A program made the translations under genes and the position numbers. 64,000 bases of DNA from Siderastrea siderea (Eukaryota > Cnidaria > Anthozoa > Scleractinia > Rhizangiidae). Numbering within the stretch: position 1 is the first letter of the stretch; each line of letters starts with the position of its first letter. The stretch is from NCBI GenBank assembly GCA_964030785.1, contig OZ034975.1:45539569-45603568 (forward strand), written 5' to 3'. Below the pieces are notes generated by a model that was given only the letters and a program-made list of their open reading frames with translations, ran no database searches and was not told the origin of the DNA. Shown here piece by piece: positions 40,110-55,500 of this stretch.

Positions 40110-43100
40110 CTAAAATTAAGAACACAAAAATTGCAATTAACTATTTCTACCTACAAGTGCACTAGTGGCCTAATTTTCACCTAGGTAAAAATTTGCAAAA
40201 GAAATCACTGATACATTAGTGGCGACAGTGTTCACGCCACATTACCTCAGTCAAAAATCTTTCTAAAGTTCCGGACAAACGACGTAAAATTATACGCAGT
40301 TTCTACTTTTTATCACGTATTCACACCTGAATTTGCTGCGCTCGATAGCGCACAGAAAACTTACGAGGTAGAGCAATAAAGTAGAATCAGAGGTGGGGAT
40401 TTCCCACGGTTTCATTGCGAACATGTTGCATGCATGCACTGTTTATTACCTGTGGCCTTCTTTCGTGTATCTAATGGTGCCTTGGGCGTGACCGGAGTGC
40501 TCGCTTTCAACAGCTCTGCTTCATGTTTTTGTAGTGCAGTCATTTCTTCTCTTTCCCTCTTTTCCGCAGCCTCCGTTTCAATCTTGGCAGTAGCCTTGAT
40601 CTTCTGCATCTCTGCGTCTTTCTTCTTCTTTCTCCTGGCCTCAAGTTTCTCACGGAGTGCGGCCTTCGTCTTTTCTTGTTCTTTCTTCAGGTTAGCTTCG
40701 AATTTAGCCATGCTTTCTTGGTGCTCTCTCATAAGTTTCTAAGGATTTAAAAAATTCAACTCGATTTGTATCGCTTGTATGAATTTTCGTAGACAAAACA
40801 GAAGGAACATCAGGACTTGAAGAATAATGTCATATGGAAACCTCGTATTGTTTAAAAAACTTCTTTGACAAAAACCGGCGTGTCGGAGACAGGATTAAGA
40901 GATTCCCCATCCTCCCACCCCCACCTTAACTTATACAGTCTCACGTCCCTCCCCACCCCCTGAAAGAAGCATTGTAATGATTCCCTTCTCCTCATGGGTA
41001 TTCCTCCTCTCCCCTCCCGTGGTTCATTCAACTGACCTCCTTCTCCTCCTCTGTCATTCCTCTTTGCGCCATTGCCAGCTGTTTAGCAGCCTCGCTTTCC
41101 TGCACTGTTTTCAATCTCTTAGCAGCTCGTTCAGCTTCTCTTTCCGCTAGTCTCATTTCCTCTCGTTCTCTTTCTTTCTCCAGTTCAGCTTCAAGGCGCC
41201 TGCAAGATTATGCCAATGATGAGTATGTAACAATCACTGTTTTTAATTCAGTTTTTATACATTTAACATCCATATTCTCCTCACTATTCTCCTTATACTT
41301 TTTATGTTACTAGTTGGAAGAATTTGAGATTGTATCAGTAGCGATCATTTTCTTCATTCTCATTAGCTGTATGTTTGATCAAGTAGGGATACTGTAAGGA
41401 GAAATTAGATGCTTGTCACTATCGGGGCTTAACGTGTTAAGGAGTTGGTTGAGCATCTCTAGTTGCCGAAACTACGACCGTCTTTTTTCCCTCTTTCCTT
41501 TACAGGACATTAAAATAAAAACTGAAACAACGAAAATAAGTTTAAGTTGCTGGGGAAGCCACAAAAAAAAAAACAAAAAAACAAAAACAAATAAACAAAT
41601 CGAAACACCGGTACAAGCAAAAACCTGCCAGTAACAAATCGCCTTCTTACTTGACTTCTTCGTCCATTTTCTTCTTCTGCTCTTCGCTTTGCTGTTGTCG
41701 CTGCGCTTTAATTTTGTTGATCTTCTCCGCCATTTCAAACATGGTTTGTTCGCGATATTCCTTGGCTGCCTGCGAGGCACGTTCAGCCTCTTCAGTGTAG
41801 TTTTTAATCAGCTCCTAACGCAAAGCAAGAAAAAATATACCTTTGTTAAGATGCCAGTCTAATGATACTGGGAAAAGCAAACGTACAGCAAACATGTCTG
41901 AAAACCCAATAATACAACAAACTAAAAACAAAAACACAACCAAGGCCCATTACACGAAACGAACGCAACCGAACTATACATTGGCTTTGTTTCTAATTCA
42001 TCCTTTTCCTTCCAAACGCAGCAAACGTCCAGACAAGGTACTTGTTTGTCCGAGAAATTTGTAATTGTAAAAGGTAAACTGAATCAAGTCTACGAAAATG
42101 GAACGGAATCGAAGCCAAAGCATGCATGTAGCAGAAAAATTACGATACCTCTTCAGAAGAAAGCTCACTCATTGTGCCCGCGAGCTCTTGCAGTTGTTTC
42201 TCTCTAAGTTCCAGTCGGGCATGCGCGTGTTTAACCTCTAGTGAAGGCACGGTGTCCAGCTCGGCCTGAGCCAGTTTCTCCTGTGTTTCCGCGTCAAACT
42301 GGGCGAGTTGTTTCTGTAAAACAGAAAAAAGAAAAAACGATTAACTGTTTATTTTATTTATTTAAGTAACATTTGGAAATTGCTGGTTATTAATGTACCT
42401 TGTACGACCATACAAACAGCACAAGGGAAATAACTTCGTAATAGCATCCGAGTGGTCACATTTTAGGATTTCGTCCACAGTCTCAAACATTTCGTCCACA
42501 GTCTTAAAACCTTTCAGTTGAACGATGACATTTGAGGATTCATCAGTCCACAGTCTGAAAAATTGACCTAAATTGTACAGCATAATAAACACCATAACGG
42601 AGAAGTACTACTTTCAATCTAAATAGTACACACTTCAGAATTTCATCTACAGATTCAAAAGTGAGAATCATCTCATACAGATTAATAAACAGCACCACAG
42701 GAAAGTACTGCTCAGTAGCTTTCATTTGAATGATCACACTTTAGGATTTCATCCACAGTCTCAAAAGTTAGAACCACCTTGTACAGCATAATAAACAGCA
42801 CCACAGGAAAGTACTGCTCAGTAGCTTTCATTTGAATGATCACACTTTAGGATTTCATCCACAGTCTCAAAAGTTAGAACCACCTTGTACAGCATAATAA
42901 ACAGCACCACAGGAAAGTACTGCTCAGTAGCTTTCATTTGAATGATCACACTTTAGGATTTCATCCACAGACTCAAAAGTTAGAAACACCTTGTACAGCA
43001 TAATAAACAGCACCACAGGAAAGTACTGCTCAGTAGCTTTCATTTGAATGGTCACACTATACGATTTCATCCACAGACTCAAAAGCTAGAACCACCTTGT

Positions 43101-46100
43101 ACAGAATAATAAACAGCACCACAGGAAAGTACTTCTCAGTAGCTTTCATTTGAATGGTCACAATTTTAGAATTTAATCGACAAAGTCTAGAGTCCAGCTT
43201 AAACGCAAAATAAACAGCACCACAGGAAAGTACTGCTCAATAGCTTTCATTTGAATGGTCGCACTTTAAGATTTCATCCACAGACTCAAAAGGTAGAACC
43301 ACCTTGTACAGCATAATAAACAGCACCACAGGAAAGTACTGCTCAATAGCTTTCATTTGAGTGATCACACCGCTTTAGGATTTCATACACCAGGCTCTAG
43401 TCTTAGACGTTAGTACGGAAATGGTTAACAAGAAAACCATCTCGGGAAAGGCGTTTTGGCGTCGGTAATACTTAAGCAGTTAGGACACCCTCGCTGTTAC
43501 CTTGTGTTGTAACTTCAACTCAGCCTTCTTCTGTGAGAGTTCAGCAGTGCTCATTGAGTTGGACTTAGCAATCAACTCCATGAATTCCTGAAAGGAAGTA
43601 AAAAATAACGAACACATATATGAATGAAATTTAACATCATATATCAAACGCTAACGCACGTATAAGCACAATACCGCAGTTACACCGTAGCTACACTTCA
43701 GTTCACGTTATATGACGTATTTCTCACCTTCTCTTGGTCAGCCACCATTTCCTCTCTCTCCGCTTGACGAGTCTCAGCCATTTGAGCCCGCGCCTCAGCC
43801 TTGGCAGCGGCAATCTCCCTGCTGAACTGTTCCTCAAGTTGTACTCTCTCACGCATGTGCCTCTGCTGTAGGACTTGATAAATTGTGTTCCCGGCCTGCT
43901 CACTGTCCATATTTTGCACCGCGTCTATCAGCGCTGACTTCTGTGCTTCGCGGACCTACAGAAGAATAATAGAGTTAAAAAGAAATACTGCCCAGGCTGG
44001 TATATCCAATTTTTTAAAGTATGGCCAAACGTTTGTTTTAAGCTTGCTTTGTTGCCCCACCGAAAGTGACGAAACTCAACGTTTTTTCAGGAGTAATTTA
44101 TAGTATAGTATTTTCAGGACAGTAATTTTTTCAGGATAGTAATTTTCTGGAAAGCCTGTAACAAACTTAAATCGATGAACTGCAATCCACTTTGCTGTCC
44201 TTCTAACGCTGCACGTTATCTTCAAACCACTTGTTCTACTTTGCTCTGCAGATTTGGTGGCATTTTGGTATAAAATATTATTACGTGGAAACAAGGCAAG
44301 TAAAATTCCGATTTTTGGCTTCAATTTATTCTACAGTTTTCCAAGCCTACAGCGGCAGTACAACACTGATGTCTTTAGTCTCTGACGGAAAAAAATAAGT
44401 TGGTAGACATCAGATTTTGTCAGTCTCACACTTTCTCCTTCTTGAATTTTAAAATGTGTCATCTTTAAATTAAAAAGTAAAAGGTATTTGCGGAGCAGAA
44501 GGGGGAGAACATGCAATCTACTGCAAAGTTACCCCCAACCGGGACCCGTTTATGAAGTCTCTTCAATTGCCTCTTTAGTAACTGTTAAACATTATTAAAT
44601 GTATGTTTGATTTAGTACCGATATTACAACAAGAAAGGAGCAAGATTATAACGTAAATATCACCTTATCGTCTTCAACTTTCTGTCTTTCTTCCTGTTGG
44701 TTCATCAGTTCTTTCGCCATCTCCGCCTTGTGTCTCTGTTGTAACGCAGCAGCTTTACGCTTCTTTCTCTCCGCAATCTTATCAGCCAGTGATGCTAACT
44801 GCCTCTGTTTCTCAACATCCATGCTGCGTGACAGAAATTCCAGCTCCTGTCTGTGTTGTTCTAGTAACATATCTGCTTGTTCTTGTGACATGTCGTCACG
44901 CTTTTGTGACATCTCCTTTTCGAAGGCGTCCTGCTTTGCTGCCATTAACTGGAAGAAATAAACAGTGTCACGCAACTGACCTTTTTGATAGAAGACAATA
45001 TATGAACGTGCAAAGAAGATCTAGAAAGACGCAGAGGATCGACACGGGTTGCGAAAACGTAACGCATATTAACACAGATTGTTGTTTATACTTTGTTACA
45101 AAATACACCCCATGTCTAAAAACCACCTGCTTAAAAATAGCCATCGTGGGTATAAAAAAAGGAAGAATGCTTGACTGATCGCGATCGATTGCTTGGCTGA
45201 TCGACTAACTGAATTATTGACTATCTGACTAATTGTTCGAGGTGAAGGAAATTGGGAAGGGCATGAAAGGGGGGAGGGGGGACAGGAGCGGTTAGGGGGG
45301 AAGGGGGGTGTGAAAAATTAAATTCCGAATATCTCGAAGTACTCTACCAACCTTGATTTTCTGTTCCTCGATCTGATCAGCGACTTGCTGTCCACCAGCT
45401 TGTTCTTCAGCCTTCAGATTCTCCTCTAAAGCCAGCATCTCTTCAGCCTGCTTCACGTCCAGGGCAGCTTGATGCTCCATCTGTTTCTCTGCCAGCTGCG
45501 CCAGCTCTTGACTCACTTCGTCAGCCACCTGAGCCTCTGCTGCCTCCAACAGCTGCAGCGTAGGTTCATCACCAGATAATTCAGCCTGGCAGGATAGAGA
45601 AAAACGTTAATCAATCAGCAGAATTCGCTTGCCCACTGTATGTGTTTTGGTACTCTGGTTTCGCAGTTGTGCGACTTCAGCAACGGGTTTGAGCCAGTCT
45701 AAGAGAAATCCCAAGCCAATTGATGCCTTGGCTTACGCGCGCTTTTCCCACATTTGGAACCAGTTACCTGTGTTCGCGCGTTTGGAACCGGTTTCATGTA
45801 TCCCCGCGCTTGGTAACGGTTACATGTTTTCCCGCGCTTACACTGCCGTTACATGCTTTTACCCTCAGCTTTGATTGGTTTACTGCGTTATTTGAATTTA
45901 TTGTGATCATTACCGTCACAATGTCTAGACTGGTAAGTCTTGGTCAAAAATGTGCCCGAAAAAATGAGTAACCTTTTTTTTTAGTGAATTTAAGACTCAA
46001 GATTTTAGATGTTAATGAAACACGTCGTAATAAAATGAAATAGTAAAGAATCTGTTCCACTATAGCTAACCTGTTTCTTGCTCATTTCTTTGAGTTCTTT

Positions 46101-49100
46101 CTTCATGGCTGCCTCCTTTCTCATCTCCTCCTTGATGCGTCTTCTCGCGGCCAGTTTCGCCGCCAGCACAGCTTGGCTGTGTTTCTGCATGTCGTTGTAC
46201 CGTTCTTTCATTTCTTCAGTCTCCTCCAAATACTTGGCCACCACTTGACGCTGTTCTTCCTCCGTCATCTCAGTTTTCTGAAGCAGATTTTGCACAACCT
46301 TGCGAGTGAAACAAACGGACATAAATATGTTATTGAACTAGCTTGCTCGGTCCGTATTGGGAAGATATTGGTCGAGTTCCTTTTTGCGGAAGTTTATGGA
46401 CCAAGCCTTCAAACTGTCCTCTCTTCTAAAATTTTTCCAAAACATGATTTAGTGAGATCTTTTCGTGAGCGGTCCATCTTAGCGGTCCGTATAAGAAAAT
46501 TTGGGCCGCTCAGGGAACTAATCAGAAAGCTCCTTCTCAGCGCGGACCAGTTCAGCCATATAATAACACGAATTACTAAATCAAATCCTAAAATTTCGAT
46601 CACAACATACCGCATTACGCCCGGTTCGGAGCCGCCGCTCTTTTCACTGCATTCCAGATATTTTCAAATCTTTTCAATTCTTCAATTCCTCCTTTCCGGC
46701 TTTTTTCCTTGGACGGCCCAAAATGATTTCCTTTAAAACCGTGTAGCGTACACGGGCGTACATGGACAAATGTATCTTAATGAAATTGTGACAAATCGAA
46801 ATGTTTTCCCTATAAAGATTCTAAGAGATCTGCTTTCAGACCATTTCCTATCACTCGCATTATTTTAGCAACAGCTTGTTACACGGAAAATCACGTCAAG
46901 TTCAAAATCATTTCCTTCGGTCTTAGAAAAGGAGGTTCGTTATTTTCGAGATTTACTAGAAAACTCCAAATTCTGGTTCAGAAACCAGATCACACCTGTT
47001 TTCGTTTCGTGTCTTCCTGTTCAGCTTCCACTTCAGCCAAGACAGCAAGCAGTGCTCCCTCCTCTCTGCGCATGTCTGCATTCCTCCTCTCCTCAAGCGC
47101 TGCAAGTATCTCAGCTTCCTCAGGGGACCCGGGTGTGACGCGTTTTAGCTCTTCCTGGAGTTCTTCCTCAGTTTTCTTCGATCTCTTACGGTCCTTACGT
47201 TCCTTCATCTTGTCTTTCATGTTGATTCTTCTTGAAGCGGCTCGGGAGTGAAGCTGGTGAACAGAACAGAAAATAAATGTTAACCACCATACTCCTACAG
47301 ACAGCTTGCTTTGTTGATTTGTAGTCTCCTGTGGTGGTTTGTTATCTTGTACAAAGTTGCTTTAACTTTTGAGTCTCTGGGTTAAATTCTTGTGACCATT
47401 CATATTTTAAAAACCCTTGAGCAGTATTTTCCTATGGTACTGTTTCTGATGCTGCACAAAGCGGTTCTACCTTTTGGGTTTATGGATGAAATCCTCAAGT
47501 GTGACCATTCAAACAAACGCTACTAAGCAGTACTTTCCTGTGGCACCGTTTATTACGCCGTACAAAGTGGTTCAAGGTTTTGACTTTATGGGTGAAATCC
47601 TAAAGTGTGACCATTCAAACGAAAGCTACTAAGCAATACTTTCCTGTGGCATTGTTTATTAAGCTGTACAAGGTGGTTCTAGGTTTTGAGTCTTTGGATG
47701 AAATTCTAAAGTGTGATTATTCAAATGAAAGCTACTGAGCAGTACTTTCCTGCAGTACTGTTTACTATGCCGTGCCAAATGTTTCTAACGTTTCAAGTCT
47801 GTGGACAAATCCTAAATTATGACCATTCAATCACCTCTCGGACTTCTTCAAAAGCGCCCTCGATCTCTTCCGGGGCAACTGACAAATTCATGGCCTTGAC
47901 ACGAGCTTCCATCTCTTTGTCAAACGCCGCTCGTCTTCCAGACTCCATCTCCTCTCTTTCGCGTTCATTCTCCTGTTCGTAAGCTAGCGCTAATTCAGCC
48001 AACAGTTTCTCCTGCTGCTGAGCCAATAAAATCAGCTCTCTGTCCAGCTCGTCCTCATCCGGGAGATCAAGATCAATGACGTCACTGACTCCTGCTGCGC
48101 GGGCTTCTTCCTTGTGGCGGCTAAAATGGCGGGAAAATAAAGGTAAGTCACAAATTCAGTGTTTTTTTTTTTCATTTATGAAGTTGTGGATTCCAACCTT
48201 ACGCCAGACTATTCAAAATTATATAGGTAAGAATCTTTCTCCTAATTTGGTTGCAAACCCGATTACCAACACAAAAACGTTCTGCCTGTTGCAAACACAA
48301 CTGTACTACTATTGCTCGTTTCTTTTTTAAAACAAATGAGCACAACAGATAAAACACAAGACATACTTGTAGAGGTCTTTCTTGCGCCTCTTTCTCTCTT
48401 CTTTCAAAAGCTTTCTGATATCTCGTAGCTTCTTCTGTTTCTGCTGTTCAATATCGTCCTGTGCATCCGCCATCTTGTCAGAGTATTCCTTCATCAGTGC
48501 TTCTTTCTCCTCTTCGCTCTCAGCTCGTCGCAGTTTTTCCCTCAGCTCCTCCTAAAATGGTTCAACAAAGATTTAAATCGTTACTAGCTCAAATAATACT
48601 GCCGAGGTTTAACACCCTCTACATTCACGGCTTTTAGAACGACGGAAATCAAATCCTCACTGAAAAAATTAACGCTGCAAACCGAATTCAGGAGACACAA
48701 AACACGCCACCTTTTTAAATTAGACAAGGAATTTGAATATATATTACAAAAAGGTATTCCCATAACGTGTTATGTAATTTCAATGATTTAACGCGTACTG
48801 AAGCAGTGATGGATTTCCCCAAAGTATAATTTTCAAGAAGCGCGAAATCTAGTGTTTGCTAGTGTTCAAGTAATATATCAAAAACGAGACAGAATGTTTA
48901 TCAGGATTTCCAAAAATAGAGTTGATTCAATAAATACAGAGCAATGCTTGGAAAAACCCTTACCTGCAAGTTAGCAATAGCCTTGGTTTTCCTCTCCTCG
49001 TACGCCTGAATTACCTCGGATATCACCTTAATCTCATTAGATCGGAGCTCATTTTCCAACTGAGCGCATTCCAGTGTGTGTTTCTCCATCAGATTCTTAG

Positions 49101-49433
49101 TAATCTCCTTTCTCTTCTCCTCAGTTAGTCCCCCTGATGCGGCGATTTCAGCAATATTCACAGCCTCGGAGCTGAATTTTTCTCCCATCTGTCCGACTTC
49201 TAACTTAGATAGGATTTCTGTAGCGGAGATTGTTGTGCCCATTGTGTTACGCTGCGCTTCTGGTGGAAGTATCATGGGAGACGCCTTTTGTGTTCGTTCA
49301 GTAGTGACGCCAGTTGGGGTCATGAACACAGTAGGAGCTAAGTAAATAGAGGGAAAAAATGAATAAGTATGAAAAATGTGACTAAACATTAAAAGAATAA
49401 ACAAACCAACAAAGAATTGGCATCAAACATGAA

Positions 49434-49524
<91 letters not shown>

Positions 49525-52500
49525 GATGAAAATTCCATAAACATCTAACACATATCATCTTGAGTTAAAAAAGCAAATAATTTAAGTTTTTCATTTGATT
49601 TATTTCGGCGAATGAATGCGGTACGCACGACCTCAGAATAAAAAGACTGGACCAAATAAAAATTAGTTGAGTAGGACTGGTGAGAGAGACGAAGTCCTCA
49701 GGATTATCAGCTTTTTGTGCATCTTCTGACGTGCATTTCTAGTCTCAATTTTTAGGAGAAAAAATTTTGACTAAAAGTCAACTTCAATAGTAAACAGTCG
49801 TACATACCAACACTAGTCACCCCACTGCCACCGCCAGCAGCACCAGCACTGATGACATCAAACTTAGCACCTCCACCCAACACAGCATATCCGCCGCCAA
49901 CGACTTGTCCAGCCGAGTTCATCAGTACAGGCATGCCCTCTTCTAGTAGTCGGATGAGCCGTTGTAGCAGTGGTAACAGCTCTCTGTTGGACTCTGGTAG
50001 GGGAAGGTCATCACCGTATATACCGGGCAATACCACTTCGTATTCACCGGCGATCACGGCTCCCCCGGTTAACACAAGCTAGGATACGAGACAAGTGAAA
50101 TGTTCAATTCAGAAGTGAGACATGCGGCGTTCCTTTCTGAGGTCAACTGGCCGAAAGATTAAACTAAGACAAAGTCCCAATCTTCGCTAAAATCAGGAAA
50201 CCAAAATCTCCAAGCAAAACTATACTCACGTTTAATGCTAGCTCTTGGGCCTTAAATTGACAGTTCCCTAATTTCCTCTTCTGAAAATTTTGTTACTTTA
50301 TGTCCTTTTAGATCGCTTTGTGCGTTTTTTACTGACCCAAAGGCTGGGATACGCAAAAAGTAAAATTTTGGATTCGCTGTGTTAAGAATTTAAAAATCAC
50401 GTCACTTTAAACCCCACTGCACGTTTTACACGCCCAAAACTTGAAAACATGATCTCGTAGTACATCCCTAAAGGAACACTTGTCTGACTTTTGCTTGATT
50501 GATAGACGTAACGAGCTAAAGACAATGACAGCCTTATTTACCTTGGCTTCCAAAGCAGAAATCTCAGCTTTGTTCCTGACGTATTCTAGTGTCGAGTGCT
50601 CCTCGTCCAGCTGTTCCATGCGGCTCTGGAGTTGATCCTGTAACTCATTGCGCAACCTGGCCTTAGATTGCTGGAAGCGCTCAGTAACCGCGGCTTCTGC
50701 CTCGGGATTCAATGCACCCTGACGAAAAATAAAGCAGCAAAATCCAGCGAACGTTTTGTTTCAACAATATAATATGTTGATTGAAAAATTTCACGGACAA
50801 TGAAACCTATACTGCAGCTTGGACATTACAGCGTTAAGAAACTCAGCTGATGGTAAACACACCAGTTGTTATGTTATGTTACGTTATGTTATGTTACGTT
50901 ACGTTACGTGTTGGCTGTTTACAAGCGTGGCCGAAAAACAACTCTACATAGCGGTCAGAGGGGGTGGGGGGGGGGGGGGGGGCTTGAACTCACAAGTACG
51001 GCGCCCTCTCTACTCGGCGACAATGCCTTTTTCTGTAACACTCGATATTTTCAGAGAATGAAAGCTGCTGAACAGAAGCTTCATGAAGCTAATTAAATAT
51101 GAGCTGATATCATAGTACTACGGAGCCAATCAGAGCACGAGCTTACCCATACTTAGGAAATACCTAATAGTATATTATAATAATTAAACAATAGAGTTCT
51201 TCTATCGAAGGCACTATCGTGTGATAGGTTGCCCGAGGAAATTTGATATTCACAACAATTTTGAGCGAAAATTGCCACAAACGGGCACTATGCGCTGATA
51301 GGCGCCTGCTGAGGAGAGGCACTATCCGTCACGTGATCGATTTCGACCAATGAGAGCACGCCAAAATTTAGCGTTGTACTATAATTCCTGATAGTGTACC
51401 TGCAGCTCCTCCATTCTGTTGTTATACTTGGTCTCCTCAGTCTGAAGTTTATCAAAGAAGCGAGTGATGGAGTCAGCAAAGCGATTGTGAGCTGTGTTAT
51501 GGCTCTCCTCCTTCTGTCTCTCCAAAGCGTCAAACATGGTGAGTACAGCTACAACATCAGGCGGCAGGCCAGCGGCATGGTCCACGGACGCTTCTGTCCG
51601 CCGCTGAACTTCGCGATGAGCGGCATCGGCTAAGGATGCAGTTTCTAAGGAATCAACGTTGCCGTCATATTAAGAGATAGTGTCTCGCCAAAACATCAAA
51701 TTTTCTCTCGCTTAATTTCCATGTTATAAAGCAAAACCGCCACCAAATATACACTTAAATTGGACAAAAAGATTCTAAAGAGTAAAACAGAGCAAAAAGG
51801 TTGGGTGCTAAAAGCAGGATTACAAAGATGGAGGTGTGTTGCAGTTCACTGAATCTGATTTCGTGAAAGGTGGGTACAGTTTTTTGTCTCTTAAATTTTA
51901 CAGTTGCAAGCTTTAACCTAAAAGTATGTTCATTCTGCTGCGCCATCTGCAGCAAAAGACACTATAACACGCATAATTTCGTGTTATAGCGAAACCAGTA
52001 TCATTGTACTAGTTTTTATTTGTTAAATTTTGGTTGATGCAAATATGTTTTTTGATTTTAGGTGTTCAAAGAAAAGCATAAGACTTTTTCCTTTTTAAAA
52101 AAACAACCCCCTACGTATCAAACGATACAGCATTGACTTGTTACCTTCTTGTATGTTTTCAAGTTGTTCTTGTACTTGATAAGCCGTAACATGTTCGTCC
52201 TCCATAAGTTGTCGGTACAGTTTAGACTCTAATTCAGTTAGTTCATCTTCACGATGTCTTTGACGACGCCAGAAACTGCGGCGGCCAGCGAGTTCTTCCT
52301 CCAACAGAGCAACCTACCAAACAGAAGAAAAGTTGAGCGGCTTTCCCCCAAAACCTGTTTTCGTTGGGAGCAAAGCCTCTTGTTATCTAAAAAGAGAAAT
52401 TCGTTTCCCTTGGATAATATTTTGACGTAATTTACTACTGTCTTTCTCTAATTCCACTTTTTTTAAAAACAATTTTTAATTCCTCTGGGTGTCAGACAAC

Positions 52501-55500
52501 TCTACTCCTAAATCACCTACTCCCTCGCATGGGGAGGCCTTGAACATCATCGCTAGAAGTTTACATTCAAATTTACAAAATTAAAATCACGTTTGGAAAT
52601 GTTTAGTTGCCATGCGATAGCTTTCAAACATTGAATAAATAAACAAACAAACACTTTAAATAAATCAATGAATAAACTTACCGATCCTGGGGGTGGACGA
52701 CGCTTTCTCTGAGTGCTAGAAGAAAGCGTGACAGGCTCTGTCACGCCAAACTCCTGATTCATCTTCACGCCGCAGATAGTAGATAGAACGCCTGTCACGG
52801 GGTCTACAGCCTTCTCTCCGATCATGATAGGGACCAATCCTTCCCCACCAGGGTCCTCTAAAGAGCCCCCTAATGGTATCACTGTGTCAGTCTCGTGGTT
52901 TTTATCGATGCCCAATATTGGCACCTCCAGGTCCGTTCCTGAAGCGTCCCTCATGGTGGTACCCACGAGTATGGGGAGCAATTGACCGGTAGCTGAGAAT
53001 TCGTACATTCCTGGGCTCCCACCGCTATCGGCCAGTAGAGAAGACCGTTCCTCGCGTCGCATGATGTCATGGACGTTTCTCAGCAGATAAGTCATAACCT
53101 TTCAATTCAAAAACAATAAAATGACCAAAAGCGAAGGGATGACAGATCGGTTTAGCGCCTAGATCAGTAATCATTTCTGCGGCACAAAGGAGAAATTTTA
53201 GTAACTTTTAAGTCTGCGTAGAAAAGCTTTGTCCGGGTTGTAGAATAACGTTTCACTTTGTAATACGTACGTTCGATGGCAGCATGAAAATTTAAACGAT
53301 GCAATTGTTAACACCCTTTTTTTTACGTTGATATTTGGCGCCCCTAGGTTTATATCCTAAGCCCAAATGTCGGACAAATTATGTGTTCTTATGGATTCAT
53401 TTTGTTTCTCTAATGTTCTAATGACGAATCAGTTAATGTGGTTCAACCATTTGAATCTGTAGATAAACATCCTAATTCGTGACTACTCCAACAGAAGCCA
53501 CTGACCAATGCTTTCTTGTAGTGTTGTTTGTTTTGCTGTACAAGGTGGTTCTAACTTTTGAGTTTGTCGATAAAATCCTAAAGTGTGACCATTCAAATGA
53601 AAGCTACTGAGCAGTACTTTCCTGTGGTACTGTTTATTATGCTGTACAAGGTGGTTCTAACTTTTGAGTCTGTGGATGAAATCCTTAAGTGTGACCATTC
53701 AAATGAAAGCTACTGAGCAGTACTTTCCTGTGGTGCTGTTTATTACACTGTACAAGGTGGTTCTAACTTTTGAGTCTGTGGATGAAATCCTATAGTGTGA
53801 CCATTCAAATGAAAGCTACTGAGCAGTACTTTCCTGTGGTGCTGTTTATTATGCTGTACAAGGTGGTTCTAACTTTTGAATCTGTGGATAAAATCCTAAA
53901 GTGTAACCATTCAAATAAAATCTTTTGAGCTGTACTTCCCTGGGATATTGTTCGTTTTCCTTGCAATTTACAGGACGATATGAAATAATTTTCCTTGGTT
54001 TTGAACTTAGGCTTGAAACATTTAAACTTCTGTTACCTTAGAGCGTGCACGGTGAAGATCTTTTTGTGCAGTATCCAACATGCTAAGTTCTTGACGTCCG
54101 TCCAGGTCATCTGGGCCTGTGATAGCTTCCTTAAACGCCTCCAGTGCGTCTAGAACGCCGTATTCATAATACAGCTCGCCTACGTCCAGGACATATTGGT
54201 AGCCGCCTCCCATAGGCTCCAGTTCCCTCTCTTCTCCATCATCTACCAGCCTGGCACTAGTTACCTTAAGACGTCTTCCAGAAAGAGGTTCAGAGAAGGA
54301 GTCGCCAAATAGGAGTGGGACTTCATCGCCTCTTTCTGAATCCCCAGGGGTACCCCCTAAAGGAATGACATTGCCTGACCTGGGATCAATGGTGACTCCT
54401 ACAATGGGTGCTGGGCGGCCTGTGTTGGGATCAAGCATCATGGAGCCTATCTCTATGGCAACCGGAAGTCCTGTGACTGGGTCAGCATGGCAGCCACCGA
54501 TTGGATAAGCGTTACCTGGAAAAAAAAATACCAGAAATTACGGCAAAATTCTTGACAGCAGTATATATTTCTAAACTCCCAGTTGAATTGCTTCTTTCTT
54601 TGATCTTGGAATCTTGCTAATAATTGTCAACACTCATTTACTGAGGCACCGTTTCGCGTTGTTGCACAAACAAATTTAAAGGCCCCAAGCCCAGCCCCCA
54701 ACCGAGACGATTAGACATTGTCCTTCAGCAGGCCTAACTCCCTTGTTTCAATTCGTCAAGGGAGAACCTATAGAGTGATGGAAGAACCTATCGGCACAGC
54801 TTGGGCTTCGACTTCTCTTTATTGGGGGAAGGAAGGAGGAAATGGTTCTTGTTAAGGACGGTGCCTCCTAATACAAACGTATGTTTGCAAAGGTTTAGAC
54901 TATAAGGAAAAAGTAGATTTTAGCAAGGGTTTTTTGGAATTCAAAAACAAAAATGTGGGTGACCATGCATTTTTCAGAAATAATTAAGCAACCATAATTC
55001 TAAAAAAGCGTTGAAATACAAAGAATGTTTGGCAATTTCTTTCCAAATTTAAGCTCAGTTATCTCTGGAAAATGTGGGTTACCCCCCAATTTTCTTTTTG
55101 GATTCTGATAGCCCTTGCTAAGATCTGCTTTTTCCACGTAGTCAAAAACTGAGCAAAAATATTGTTGTATTAATATGGGCAAATTCCTTAAGAAACCCGA
55201 ATATCCCGAGATGCGCAGAACGTATGCGCAGTAACAAAAGGAGGCACCGTCCTTAATGCTCGTTACAATCACAATTCACAAAATTGCTACTTATCATATT
55301 ACGATATCCTCTATGGCTCACCTGTCTCTGGATGAATAGTCATCCCCAAAATCGGTACAGGCAGACCAGTATTCCCGCAAATCATTCTTCCATTCAGCCT
55401 CATATCCCCTCTTTTCTCCACTGGGGTCAAAGTCGTCTTCACAGGTAACCCAGTCTCTGGATTGTTCGGGTAAGGAATATACGGGATCAGCATTTCTGCC

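Noticed and set aside
42400..43400. CRISPR-like array
   Set aside because: Units are head-to-tail without unique spacers, and the DNA is eukaryotic.
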